From assembly GCA_003258795.1 (NCBI GenBank), contig QHMH01000013.1, positions 1-64,000 of the forward strand: DNA of 64,000 nucleotides, in the 5' to 3' direction. A model generated the notes under the pieces. That model was not told the DNA's origin and ran no database searches. It saw nothing but the letters and a program-made list of their open reading frames with translations. Below are positions 18,764 to 28,439 of the stretch, piece by piece (position 1 is the stretch's first letter; each line of letters starts with the position of its first letter). A program made the position numbers and the translations under genes. The DNA comes from Candidatus Melainabacteria bacterium. Lineage in GTDB: Bacteria; Cyanobacteriota; Vampirovibrionia; Gastranaerophilales; Gastranaerophilaceae.

Positions 18764-19658
18764 GCAAAAATTAAAAACTACCGTAAAGCAACATATTCCT
18801 AAGGATTGGCTAACGGAACTTCGTATAGTTTATAGGATTGTTATGGAGACTATAAATGACGTAAAAAGAACAGGAATCGTTAATTTAGTAATTATAACAA
18901 CTATGGCAGCAATCTTGACTATATTTGGTGTTCTTTTAAGAACGACTGTTTCTGTGTCATCTTTTGCACAAGAGTTGGGCAATGTTTTGGAAATTTCTGT
19001 GTATTTGAAACCTGGCGTGAATGTTAAGGAAGCTGCAAAAGAGATGAAAAAAATATCTCACGTCCAAAGGGTTAGAATTATTCCGAAAGAAAAATCTTGG
19101 AATGATTTAAAACATGAAATTGATATTCCAGATATGGAAAATCCATTGCCAGATACTTTACATGTTAAGGTTGATAAACCTGAAAATATCAATGAAGTAT
19201 TTTCAAGCATAAAAAACTTTAACGGGGTTGCTGACATGAGTTATGCACAAGAGCTTGCAAAAAAAATTCAATTTTTAAACCATATTGTCAACACCACAAC
19301 AGTTATTGTTATTTTTGTTATTGCAATTTTGACAATTACAATAATTAACAACACTATTCAACTTGTAATTCAATCGAGAAAGGAAGAAATTGAAATTATG
19401 AGGTTGATGGGGGTTAACAACTGGTATATAAAAACACCTCTTGTTTTACAGGGGGCTTTATATGGTTTTGCAGGAGCATTTATTGCTTTGATTCCTTTAA
19501 ATATTGTGCAAAAAATGTTGAATAATGTTCACCAATTTTTCATGATACCGATACCATCATTTGCTGGAAGTCTTGTTGTAATAATTATGTTTTTGTTCGG
19601 TATTATGTTTGGTGCAGGTGGAAGTTTCTTATCAATAAAGAAACATATTCAGGTGTAA
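18750..19658 (+). CDS. ftsX: Cell division permease-like protein FtsX
   Basis: 302 residues with four membrane helices (about residues 45-68, 182-205, 230-255 and 270-292) and a large outside loop between the first two, as in FtsX. It partners FtsE and passes conformational change to an amidase or its activator. The gene overlaps ftsE by 14 bases. Confidence 0.9.
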   Translation: MSSNKQKLKTTVKQHIPKDWLTELRIVYRIVMETINDVKRTGIVNLVIITTMAAILTIFGVLLRTTVSVSSFAQELGNVLEISVYLKPGVNVKEAAKEMKKISHVQRVRIIPKEKSWNDLKHEIDIPDMENPLPDTLHVKVDKPENINEVFSSIKNFNGVADMSYAQELAKKIQFLNHIVNTTTVIVIFVIAILTITIINNTIQLVIQSRKEEIEIMRLMGVNNWYIKTPLVLQGALYGFAGAFIALIPLNIVQKMLNNVHQFFMIPIPSFAGSLVVIIMFLFGIMFGAGGSFLSIKKHIQV

Positions 19659-19661
19659 AAT

Positions 19662-20909
19662 ATGTCTGGTAACATTATTTTAATTTCGGATGATAAGCGA
19701 GTAGAAGAAATACTAAAACCCAAAATAATTCTATTGAGAGAAGTTGATGAGTTTTGTACAAAAAGCTACTCTGATACTGATATAGGAACTCCTGATGTAA
19801 TTCTAATTTATTGTAGCGAAGATAAAGAGCAGCAAGAAAGATGTTTAGATTTAATACGGAGTTTGAAGACAAATCCAGCTCTGTATGCAACATCTATAAT
19901 ATTAGTTGTTGATATTTTTAATCGTGGATTTATGATGAATGCTTACGCTGAAAACATTAACGATTATCTCCTTGTAAATTCAGAAAAAAGTTCTGTCTTG
20001 ATAAAATTGATGTGGGCATTTAGACAAAATTCTCTTATTAAAGAATTAAAAAAGAGAAAAGAGTTTCTTACTGATTTTGGTGTGGTTGATAAGGTTAGCG
20101 GTTTTTATTCTTCCAAATACAGAGAAAAGATATTTAACCATGAACTAAATTACCTAAACACAAACAGAGCATTTAATTCAATTGTTTTGATTGGTGCAGG
20201 AGAAAAAGCAAAGGCAACGTTTGGTTATGATGAGCTCGTTTCTGCAGTTAAAACCTCCGTAAGAGCTTCAGATATAGTTTTTTCTGGTTTAAATGAAAAA
20301 TTATATATCTTACTTCCTGATACACCAATAGATAAGGCTTGTAAACTATTTAGAAAGATAAAGCTTAAATTAAATTTTGAGGTTATTGCTGCCATAACTG
20401 ATATTTCAGGTAAAAGTTTTGATATAATTGAAAAATCACTACTTGCCAATATCTCGAAAGCAGAATGTGAAAAAGATAAATTTATAATTGTTAGTGATGG
20501 TTCAACTTTGAAAAACGAGGATGACGGTACTTGGCAAGATTGGTTTAGTCACGAGAATAAAACTAATTTCAAAATTTTTAAGCAATCTTACAAAAAGAAG
20601 TTGGAAAAAGTTATCACTCCAGTATTTTATCAAGTACAAAAACGATATGAAGAAAAACTCTTTGAAATTAAGATAGAACAAACTATTGGTGAAAGTTCAA
20701 GCAAGTTTGCGTTAATAAAAGATGAGCATAGAAGTGAGCTTCAAGTAAATTATAATGGTTTTTCAAAAATTCATATAAACATTGTTCATGAAGGATTAGA
20801 CAGCCCTGAAAACCAAAAATTTGATATTTCCTTGCCAGATATAACGGAAGATAATATAACAAAAATTTTGGAAGATTTTATTGATACTTATACAAAATTT
20901 TATACTTAA
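19662..20909 (+). CDS. Degenerate receiver/GGDEF-domain protein linked to ftsEX
   Basis: 415 residues in three parts. Residues 1-125 look like a response-regulator receiver fold, but the phosphoacceptor Asp is not evident (VILIYCSED where a D would be expected). Residues ~140-275 follow the GGDEF pattern (SGFYSSKY, later RASDIVFSGLNEKLYILLPDT), but the active-site GGDEF is replaced by GLNEK, so cyclase activity is unlikely. The last ~110 residues are unassigned. It begins three bases after ftsX with an AGGTG site. A regulatory role in division or envelope work is an inference from position. Confidence 0.65.
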   Translation: MSGNIILISDDKRVEEILKPKIILLREVDEFCTKSYSDTDIGTPDVILIYCSEDKEQQERCLDLIRSLKTNPALYATSIILVVDIFNRGFMMNAYAENINDYLLVNSEKSSVLIKLMWAFRQNSLIKELKKRKEFLTDFGVVDKVSGFYSSKYREKIFNHELNYLNTNRAFNSIVLIGAGEKAKATFGYDELVSAVKTSVRASDIVFSGLNEKLYILLPDTPIDKACKLFRKIKLKLNFEVIAAITDISGKSFDIIEKSLLANISKAECEKDKFIIVSDGSTLKNEDDGTWQDWFSHENKTNFKIFKQSYKKKLEKVITPVFYQVQKRYEEKLFEIKIEQTIGESSSKFALIKDEHRSELQVNYNGFSKIHINIVHEGLDSPENQKFDISLPDITEDNITKILEDFIDTYTKFYT

Positions 20910-20914
20910 TAACT

Positions 20915-22756
20915 CTAATCGGTTGTTAGTGCTGGCAAACATTTCAGTGCAAAGTTCAAAACATCATTGTTTGAAAAATCAAATTCTGACAAAACATAAG
21001 ACTTGTATTGTTCAACTTTATTGTCATCAATTAGTCCAAATTCAAGTGGGTAAGCAAGTAATAACAGTTTGTATGAATTAAAAAGTGTTTTAAATCCTTT
21101 AAAAGAATTATTCTTTTCTAAAAATTTTTGTGTGATTCTTGTAATTTTTGAAAGGTTTTCATAATAAATAAGTTTTAACTTTTCTGGAGATTTAAGTTTT
21201 GTTTTTTCAATAATTTTATTGTCTGAACCAAACTGAATACGAGGACGACAAGAAAAGAATTTTATAAAAAATTCAGCATCAGATAGAAAAATGTTGTTGG
21301 TAAAACTTAATTTGTTTCTTTTTAAGAAATCTGTTTTGAATAAAAAGTTTTGGGATGTGTTATCGTTAGATAGAAAATCGAATAGATTTTCTATAAACAA
21401 TCCATTTTTCTTTTCTGTGAAATTTTCCTTTAAAGTTTTAAATTTTTCTGGACATTCTGCATTTGAAAATATAGTTAGATCATAACCGTTTGTGTAGCCC
21501 TGTAAAGTTTTAAAAATATCTTCACTAACGATGTCTCCTGAATTTAAAAAGTAAATATAATTTTTTTTTGCTAATTTTATAGCAGTATTCTTAAAAGTTC
21601 CATATTCACCCTTGTTTGCATAGGAAAATTTTATTCTTGTCTCATTGTTTTTGTTTCCAAATTCAAAAATATTTTCATAATCATCTGTAATTAGTATAAC
21701 TTCGGTGTCAGAATTATTGTTATTCAATAAAAGTTCAACTGTATTTTTTAATTGATTATAAGATCTATCTCTTACAGAAATAACGAATGTAATATCAGAT
21801 TTATCTATTTGTTTTTGCTGTTGTTCAATTGTGTTAAAAAATATTTCATTATTTAAAGATGTACCTTCACTTACAGATAATGATGTTTTAATTTTGTTTA
21901 TATTGGTTGTAATAATTTTTTTTGTTTCTGTCGAAAAATTTTGTAAAGAAGGATCAAACGCAGAACGGACGAGTTTAATTTTATATGTATAAAGATCTTT
22001 TATAATTTGCTCATCATCTGTTTTGGCTTTTACATCTTTTTCCAGATTTCCTAAGGCGTCAAAAAATTCTTGAGAATTTTTATCTGTTATTTTTGTTTTT
22101 AAAACTAAAGTTTCTTTGCATACTCTATAAAGCCATTCTGGTAAGAATGTCAATTTGTCAACACACAAAAGACAGTTATACCAAAAACGAAGATCATCAG
22201 AAATTCCAACATCAAAAGAAAGATTATTTTTAACAATAAAATCTTTTTTGAACAATCTACATTCTATAGGGTAATCTAAATTATAAAAATTTTTTTTAAG
22301 CTCTTCATCGTTGTGAGAAACAACATTGTTTTTTTCGGAGAAAAAAGACGGATTATAATTAAAGTCAGGATTTTCAAGTTCAGTTTCCTTATCGTAAATC
22401 AATGCACCAAAGGTGATGATATCGAACTCTTCTTCTCCTATTGCAGCAGCCAAAGTGCGAAAACTTCTTCTAATAAGGCTTCCTTTTGTATCAGCAAAGT
22501 ATAGATATTTTCCAGACGCATTTTCAACTCCAATATTTTTTGCGCTTGAAATATCTTCTGCCTCAAAATATTTTATTCTCTCATCTTCCTGAGAATCTAA
22601 AATTGATTTTATCTCTTCTGGGATATTTACCTTTATTATTAAAATTTCTATGTCTTTAAAGTATTGACCTAACAAAGATTTCAAAGTGTTTTTGACATCT
22701 TTTTCATTGTCATTTTCACTTAAAGGTAAAATAATACTGAAAAGATTTTCTGCCAT
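20915..22756 (-). CDS. Protein with two GT-A (family 2-like) glycosyltransferase domains
   Basis: About 613 residues from the ATG at 22756, which has AGGAG upstream; the frame stays open to a TTG at 22804. Two family-2-like regions are seen: FSIILPLSEND with SAKNIGVENASGKYLYF near the N-terminus, and ITFVISVRDRS with GTFKNTAIKLAKKNYIYFLNSGD in the middle. In both, the DxD metal site is poor (ADTKG, LNSGD), so one or both may be inactive or use a variant site. The acceptor is unknown. The gene converges on the ftsX-linked gene with a five-base gap. Confidence 0.65.
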   Translation of the reverse strand: MAENLFSIILPLSENDNEKDVKNTLKSLLGQYFKDIEILIIKVNIPEEIKSILDSQEDERIKYFEAEDISSAKNIGVENASGKYLYFADTKGSLIRRSFRTLAAAIGEEEFDIITFGALIYDKETELENPDFNYNPSFFSEKNNVVSHNDEELKKNFYNLDYPIECRLFKKDFIVKNNLSFDVGISDDLRFWYNCLLCVDKLTFLPEWLYRVCKETLVLKTKITDKNSQEFFDALGNLEKDVKAKTDDEQIIKDLYTYKIKLVRSAFDPSLQNFSTETKKIITTNINKIKTSLSVSEGTSLNNEIFFNTIEQQQKQIDKSDITFVISVRDRSYNQLKNTVELLLNNNNSDTEVILITDDYENIFEFGNKNNETRIKFSYANKGEYGTFKNTAIKLAKKNYIYFLNSGDIVSEDIFKTLQGYTNGYDLTIFSNAECPEKFKTLKENFTEKKNGLFIENLFDFLSNDNTSQNFLFKTDFLKRNKLSFTNNIFLSDAEFFIKFFSCRPRIQFGSDNKIIEKTKLKSPEKLKLIYYENLSKITRITQKFLEKNNSFKGFKTLFNSYKLLLLAYPLEFGLIDDNKVEQYKSYVLSEFDFSNNDVLNFALKCLPALTTD

Positions 22757-22812
22757 TAAAAAGTTCTCCTGAAACATCTTAACATTGTTAAATAAAGGTG
22801 TCAATAAAGTTG

Positions 22813-25800
22813 CTAATCAATCCATTTAAAACTTTGAACGTAATCTTCACTATTTAAATCTCCTTCAATTTTAGCATTAAATATTCTAAAATCTTTTGTA
22901 TTTAATTCTAACATAGGGATTTTATTGATTATTTTTATAAATTCTGCTTGATTAGATTTTGATAAATTAACTCCAGGGATAAGGTTAAATAAGGTGTTTA
23001 TTGATGCGTTGCCAACAAAACCTAAAGCATTTGAGATTTTTTTAGAAAGTTTTCCATAAATATCAAGAGAAGCAACAGAACTTGAGAAGTCATATTTTCC
23101 AGTTATAAAGATACTCAAGTTTTTACCTTTTGACATAATATTTATGTCATTGGTTTTACCTTTAAGAATGTTGAAGTTACCAGTTATACTTTCAAAATCT
23201 CCAGTTTTAAGTGGAGTTAAAATATCAATAATATTATTAACAGTAAGACCTGTAACACCACTTTTAATAACACTTGAAGATTTGAGAAGATATTCAAGTG
23301 AACCTAATTGAGGCATTCTACCATCTTTAACTCTAAATCCGCAACTTCCATTAAGAGTCCTCATACAAGTTTTATGAGATTTTCCATCACATGAAAGATA
23401 TATTTCACCTGTCAATTTACCGTATATTTGGTTTTTAATGTCGAACAATGCTTGGGATATCAGGTTTGCGTTAATTCCGTCAGCAAGCATTGATATTGAC
23501 ATTTTTGAATTTTTGAAGTTATATTTTAAATCTCCATTTATTACTCCTTCTGCAGTAACAAAACGAAGTTTATCGATAGACAATACACCTTTTTTTAATT
23601 TTAAGTTTACATCAACATTTTTTGCCGATAGGTTTCTTACATAAACACTTCTTGCTTTTAAGTTTAAATTATTTATTGTTAAAAGGTTTATATCAAAGTT
23701 TTGTGAATTGTTTTCTTCTGTTACTTTATCTACATCTTCAAGGTTAATTTTATCTAAATGTTTTAAAAATGCATTTACATTCAAGTTTCCAAGAGAAATT
23801 TGTGCATGATTGATTATGTATGGTGGATTTAGAGTGTTTTTTAAATTTGCGTAAAGTAATATTTCATTAGAGAAAACTTCCCCTTTTGTTCGAAGCTCAA
23901 TGATTTTATCTTTAAAGTTCAAACTTATATCTTTAATTGTTGTATCCATAAAAGGGATATTTACGCCGAAAAGATTAAAAGTACCAAGAACTTTTAAGGA
24001 ATTTACATTTCCGTTTATTGTTAGGTTAGAGGTGAAAAGTCCTTCTTTGATGAGAGGTTTTTTGAAAATTATGTTAAAAATTTTTGCATCGGTTGGAATG
24101 TGAGTTTTTATTTTAATGTTTTCAAATCGATTTCCTCTTTCTTTAACTGTTCCACTTGCATTAAGAAGAAGAATTTCTTTTCCAGAATCTTCAATTTTGC
24201 TATATCTAAAGCTTCTTATTATTCCTGCTGTTCTTGATAGATTAGCATCAAGGTTAAGTGCGATTGGGTTGTTCATGTCCCCGAGGCTTGCACCCTTAAA
24301 ATAAATGCTTGCAGCTTTTTGTAGGTTAATTTTTCCTCTTATATTCGCAGAATTTAAATCACCAGTAATTCTTGCAAAGTAGTCGATATCTCCTTTAATA
24401 ATCAAAGGCGCAATCATTTTTTTATTCAAATATTTGTCGATGAATTTTTGATTAGGCTTTGAATTTACGTAAATATCGTATGTTGGTTTTTTGTCTATAT
24501 TATTTATTCTACCATCCAATAGTATTGGTTTAGAATCTATGTCGGCGTTAATTTTATTTAAAATGATTTTATCGCCTTCAAAATCAAGATTTCCTGAATA
24601 GAATTTGAGGTGACTATCTTTGAATGAGAGATCAAGGTTATTGAGTTTGTTTTTAGAATAAATTTTATTATCTTTTATTTTTCCAATAAAGGTTATTCTT
24701 TTATTATTTATAAGAGGTTTTAAATTAAAATCGACATCAAAATTTTTAAAAGAAATGTTTCCGATTATTTTATTTAAAACAATGTCTGAATTAAAAATCA
24801 TAACATCATTCCCAAAAAGTTTGATAGAACCTGAAGTTGTAATGTTTTTACCAATGATAAAATCTTCGATGTGTTTTGCTTGACCTTTTAGATTGAATTT
24901 TAAATCTATTTTTCCAGATCCGGCTTTGATAGGTTTTGTCATTTTATTGATTTCATTAAGCATATCAGAAGTATTTAAAATCTTTATGGCTTCATTTAAT
25001 CTTAATCCGTTACTTGAAACATCAAAACTTAGTATACCCCTAACGTTGCAATCTCCCTCAATTTTTATTGGGGCAGAGTTTAATGTTGCTGTCTTAGTTT
25101 CGAAGTGCATATTTTCATCGTTAAAATGTAAGCTTCCCGATCCATTTTTTAATAATGCATTTAAATCATCAAATTTAACTTTTCCATTTTTAAAATTAAA
25201 AATGCCAAAAAGATGAGGAGAAATTTTATTTCCTGTTACTCTTAACTTAATATTTCCAAGACCATTAACGTCCATAATAGGGACAGGTCCAAGTTCAAAA
25301 TTGAGCATTTCATGTAGTGGCTTAAGAACTATTTCTGCGATTTTCAAATTAACATTTTGAGTTGAGTTAACAGTAAAGTCAACAAGTTTTTTATTAAAGA
25401 GTTCAACATATCCTTTTACTGTTACGTTTTCTTTTAAAGATGCTGGAACAAATGCATCAAAATGCACCTTATCTTTTACGAATTTTAGTTTAATTGTTGC
25501 TTTTGGAATATCAAGAGGTCTTAATATATAAACATCTTTTGCAATGAATTCTCCATTAAGTTCTGGTTTTTTCGCATTTCCTGTAATGTCTAAGGAGCCA
25601 TTAACCACAGAGTATATTCCATAATCTTTCATTGCTTTTAAGTTTAAATCTACATCAGGAAAGTCTGCATAAGGAATTAAACCTAAAACGTTTTCTGATT
25701 TTGTATCTTTAATCTTTAAGTTAAGATTTAATCTCGGATTGTCAAAATTTGCAATTGAACCATTTAAGTCAATGTTGACATCTTTATATCGAACTTTGAG

Positions 25801-26688
25801 ATCTTTTATGTTTACGTAATTTCCCTTTATTTTTGTAAGAGCGTGTATTGTTACGTCCTCATTTACAAAAAATGGTTTTGCAATACCCTTCAATTTAAGC
25901 GAAAAATTTGAAATTTTTGTATTGGAATTTACAATATCAGAATTTAAGGATTTTGCTTGTATATTTACCAAGCCTTGTATTTTCTCGATATAATCTTGGC
26001 TTGCAAGTTTTAAATATGGTTCTATTTCTTTCAAATTAAGATTTGAAATTGTTCCATTAAACGAAGTGTTTTTTAAGTCGAATTTAAAAGGAATTTTTAC
26101 TTCTGTGTTAAATACAGTATTTTGACCATTAAGCTTAATAATAGTGTGCGTGTTAAGATCAATCCATTTTTTTGTGGAGTGTGCGATAAAATATGTTCCA
26201 TTTATGATTATATTTTTCTTGTTATATTTATCGTTAAAGTTAATGTTGTAGCTTGATATATTAACCTTAGCATTTTTGAGAGAAATTTTAGATTTAGAAT
26301 TTTTTATTATCAGATAATCTCCAATGAAAAATTGTTTATTTTCATTCAATGACATTTTTGCATCTATTTTATCTGAGTAAAAATTCTTTATACAAATTTC
26401 GTTAAATAAAAGAGGAAATAGGCTTATTTCAATTTTTGGATTTTTTACTAAAAGAGGTTTTCCGCTTCTTTCGGAAATCGAGAATTCGTCAGCAGTTAAC
26501 CAAATTGAAGGTGTAAAACCAGATTTAATTTTTGCATTTTTGTAATCGACATTGACCCCAAGTTCTTTCTGTATCGTTTGAACTATGAGGTCTTTATTTT
26601 TTTCTGGATTAGCGATTTTGGGTAATCCAAAAAAGTATAATCCATATATTAAAGTTAATATGAATATCGATGTTAATATTTTTCGCAT
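22813..26688 (-). CDS. Giant AsmA/YhdP/TamB-like envelope protein
   Basis: 1291 residues. One N-terminal membrane helix (residues 5-22) is followed by a very long beta-rich region of repeating alternate hydrophobic strands, and a C-terminal segment (VNNIIDILTPLKTGDFESITGNF) like the AsmA/YhdP C-terminal domain. Proteins of this type form long hydrophobic grooves that span the periplasm and carry phospholipid to the outer membrane. It therefore supports a diderm envelope. The mRNA looks leaderless: an extended -10 ends seven bases before the ATG. Confidence 0.78.
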   Translation of the reverse strand: MRKILTSIFILTLIYGLYFFGLPKIANPEKNKDLIVQTIQKELGVNVDYKNAKIKSGFTPSIWLTADEFSISERSGKPLLVKNPKIEISLFPLLFNEICIKNFYSDKIDAKMSLNENKQFFIGDYLIIKNSKSKISLKNAKVNISSYNINFNDKYNKKNIIINGTYFIAHSTKKWIDLNTHTIIKLNGQNTVFNTEVKIPFKFDLKNTSFNGTISNLNLKEIEPYLKLASQDYIEKIQGLVNIQAKSLNSDIVNSNTKISNFSLKLKGIAKPFFVNEDVTIHALTKIKGNYVNIKDLKVRYKDVNIDLNGSIANFDNPRLNLNLKIKDTKSENVLGLIPYADFPDVDLNLKAMKDYGIYSVVNGSLDITGNAKKPELNGEFIAKDVYILRPLDIPKATIKLKFVKDKVHFDAFVPASLKENVTVKGYVELFNKKLVDFTVNSTQNVNLKIAEIVLKPLHEMLNFELGPVPIMDVNGLGNIKLRVTGNKISPHLFGIFNFKNGKVKFDDLNALLKNGSGSLHFNDENMHFETKTATLNSAPIKIEGDCNVRGILSFDVSSNGLRLNEAIKILNTSDMLNEINKMTKPIKAGSGKIDLKFNLKGQAKHIEDFIIGKNITTSGSIKLFGNDVMIFNSDIVLNKIIGNISFKNFDVDFNLKPLINNKRITFIGKIKDNKIYSKNKLNNLDLSFKDSHLKFYSGNLDFEGDKIILNKINADIDSKPILLDGRINNIDKKPTYDIYVNSKPNQKFIDKYLNKKMIAPLIIKGDIDYFARITGDLNSANIRGKINLQKAASIYFKGASLGDMNNPIALNLDANLSRTAGIIRSFRYSKIEDSGKEILLLNASGTVKERGNRFENIKIKTHIPTDAKIFNIIFKKPLIKEGLFTSNLTINGNVNSLKVLGTFNLFGVNIPFMDTTIKDISLNFKDKIIELRTKGEVFSNEILLYANLKNTLNPPYIINHAQISLGNLNVNAFLKHLDKINLEDVDKVTEENNSQNFDINLLTINNLNLKARSVYVRNLSAKNVDVNLKLKKGVLSIDKLRFVTAEGVINGDLKYNFKNSKMSISMLADGINANLISQALFDIKNQIYGKLTGEIYLSCDGKSHKTCMRTLNGSCGFRVKDGRMPQLGSLEYLLKSSSVIKSGVTGLTVNNIIDILTPLKTGDFESITGNFNILKGKTNDINIMSKGKNLSIFITGKYDFSSSVASLDIYGKLSKKISNALGFVGNASINTLFNLIPGVNLSKSNQAEFIKIINKIPMLELNTKDFRIFNAKIEGDLNSEDYVQSFKWID

Positions 26689-26695
26689 TTTGAAT

Positions 26696-26704
26696 ATTTT
26701 AGCA
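26696..26704 (-). promoter_or_regulatory. Extended -10 promoter abutting the AsmA-like start (leaderless)
   Basis: On the minus strand TG-C-TAAAAT is followed by exactly seven bases and the ATG at 26688. No Shine-Dalgarno sequence fits between them. Confidence 0.5.
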
Positions 26705-26729
26705 TATTTTAAAGTAGAAAAAAAATATA

Positions 26730-27302
26730 TTAAAAATTATCACAAAGTAATTCAAAATAGCTTTTTGGATGTTTACAAGTTGGACATTGTTCAGGAGCTT
26801 GTGTTGATTTTATAATTCTTCCACAATTTCTACATTTCCACAAAACTTGCGTAGGTCTTTTAAATACAAGAGATTCTTCGACATTTTTCAATAACGTTCT
26901 GAATCGTAATTCGTGATGTTTTTCTGCTTCAAGAACTTGTTTAAATGTGTCTGAAATCTCATCAAACCCCTCTTCTTTTGCAATAATAGAAGCTTCAAAG
27001 TAGAGTTTTGACCATTCTTCGTGTTCTCCGTCTGCGGAAAATTTTAAATTTTCTGCGGTTGAACCTAATAAAAATGGATAGTTTGATTTCACATCAAAGT
27101 GACCATTTCCTATGTGCTTATAAAAAAGTTTAGCGTGTTCTTTTTCATTGTTAGCTGTTTCTATAAATAATGCTGAAATTTGTTCATATCCTTCTTTTTT
27201 TGCAACAGATGCAAAATACGTATATCTATTACGTGCTTGAGATTCTCCAGCAAAAGCATTTGCAAGATTTAATTCTGTTTTTGTACCCTTAAGATTTTTC
27301 AT
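26730..27302 (-). CDS. rbr: Rubrerythrin
   Basis: 190 residues. An N-terminal four-helix diiron domain (ExxxE patterns in FAGESQARNRY, ANNEKEHAKLF, EASIIAKEEGF and LEAEKHHELRF) is joined to a C-terminal rubredoxin domain with two CxxC pairs (CRNCG and CPTCKHP). Rubrerythrin reduces hydrogen peroxide in anaerobes. A strong AAGGAG site precedes the ATG. Confidence 0.96.
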   Translation of the reverse strand: MKNLKGTKTELNLANAFAGESQARNRYTYFASVAKKEGYEQISALFIETANNEKEHAKLFYKHIGNGHFDVKSNYPFLLGSTAENLKFSADGEHEEWSKLYFEASIIAKEEGFDEISDTFKQVLEAEKHHELRFRTLLKNVEESLVFKRPTQVLWKCRNCGRIIKSTQAPEQCPTCKHPKSYFELLCDNF

Positions 27303-27357
27303 AGTTACTCCTTGATATTTTCAATCAAAGGTTAAATCAAAGTTTTAAAAATGTGAA

Positions 27358-28326
27358 TCAGTCGTAAAGGTAATAAGTTAGAGCTAAAAGGATTGAAAAG
27401 AATAAGACAATATTTCTTGAAAGACATAATCTCAACATAAAATAATTATCTTTGTCATCTTTAAGTCTTGTGATTGGTCCCATCCACAACTTTTGTGTTG
27501 TATCTTCATTCATCATCAATTCATTAAGTTCTACGGCATAAGGGAAAATTAGTAAAGTTAAAAGCGATTGAATTGGTAGAATGTCATAAACTATGCCAAG
27601 GATTAGAAATAGATATGCCCAAACATATAGTAGTAGTTGAAAAAATATTGCCTTGTGTTTGTTTAGAAGACATACAGCAAGGGTATTTTTATTGTTTTTA
27701 ATATCTGCATCATAATCCATAATAGAATGTGTGTGTGCAACATTTGCAATCAGTATCCCAACTATAAAAGAAGAAATTAAATTTACTCCGTCAAAAGGGT
27801 TCCCACCAGCAACAATATAAGCTCCAGACATTATCAATGGACCAAAAATAATTCCAATTGCCAATTCTCCAAGACCTTTCGAATTTAAGTTGAATGGAGG
27901 AAGAGAATAAGATATTGCAAGCAAAGCTCCAAGCATAGCAATTTGAATGATTATAAAACCACACATAAATGCAAGGTATATTCCTATTAGAGAAGCAATT
28001 GTACAACAAAAGATTATGGCAAATAAAAGGGTTTTAGATGAGATAATATTTTGTTCTAAATAAAAACATTTGTGAGAACGACTGTTTTCAACAATTGTTA
28101 CATTTTCTTTGTAAGCCCTAACATTTCCACTTGTCCAATCACGATAATCATCAAGCATATTTATTGCGGCTTGAACTAAGACAACACCTAATAATCCCAA
28201 AAAAGAATATTGAAAATTTATATCGTATCTTGCGGAGGCAAGACAGACAGCTAAAAAATAAGGGATTACGGACAATATGAGGGAATACCCTCTTGAAATC
28301 ATGAACCAAAGAGAAAATCTGTTCAT
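27358..28326 (-). CDS. UbiA-family membrane prenyltransferase (MenA-like)
   Basis: About 322 residues from the ATG at 28326, which has GGGAG upstream; a longer frame from 28410 lacks a site. Multiple membrane helices carry the two Asp-rich motifs of the family, NMLDDYRDW and SIMDYDADIKNNKNT, which bind prenyl diphosphate through magnesium. MenA-type members make demethylmenaquinone, but no other quinone genes are nearby. It lies 113 bases downstream of the radical SAM array and could be cotranscribed. Confidence 0.82.
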   Translation of the reverse strand: MNRFSLWFMISRGYSLILSVIPYFLAVCLASARYDINFQYSFLGLLGVVLVQAAINMLDDYRDWTSGNVRAYKENVTIVENSRSHKCFYLEQNIISSKTLLFAIIFCCTIASLIGIYLAFMCGFIIIQIAMLGALLAISYSLPPFNLNSKGLGELAIGIIFGPLIMSGAYIVAGGNPFDGVNLISSFIVGILIANVAHTHSIMDYDADIKNNKNTLAVCLLNKHKAIFFQLLLYVWAYLFLILGIVYDILPIQSLLTLLIFPYAVELNELMMNEDTTQKLWMGPITRLKDDKDNYFMLRLCLSRNIVLFFSILLALTYYLYD

Positions 28327-28439
28327 TGTAAAACTCCCGTGTTTGAGTAAATTATGGAAGAATGTTAGCACAAAAAAATGGTTTTTACAAAAATAGTAAA
28401 AAACAGGCAAAAACTATTGTAGCAATCATAATAAAAAAA

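Noticed and set aside
22757..22804. TTG start for the glycosyltransferase
   Set aside because: No ribosome site upstream, while the ATG at 22756 follows AGGAG.
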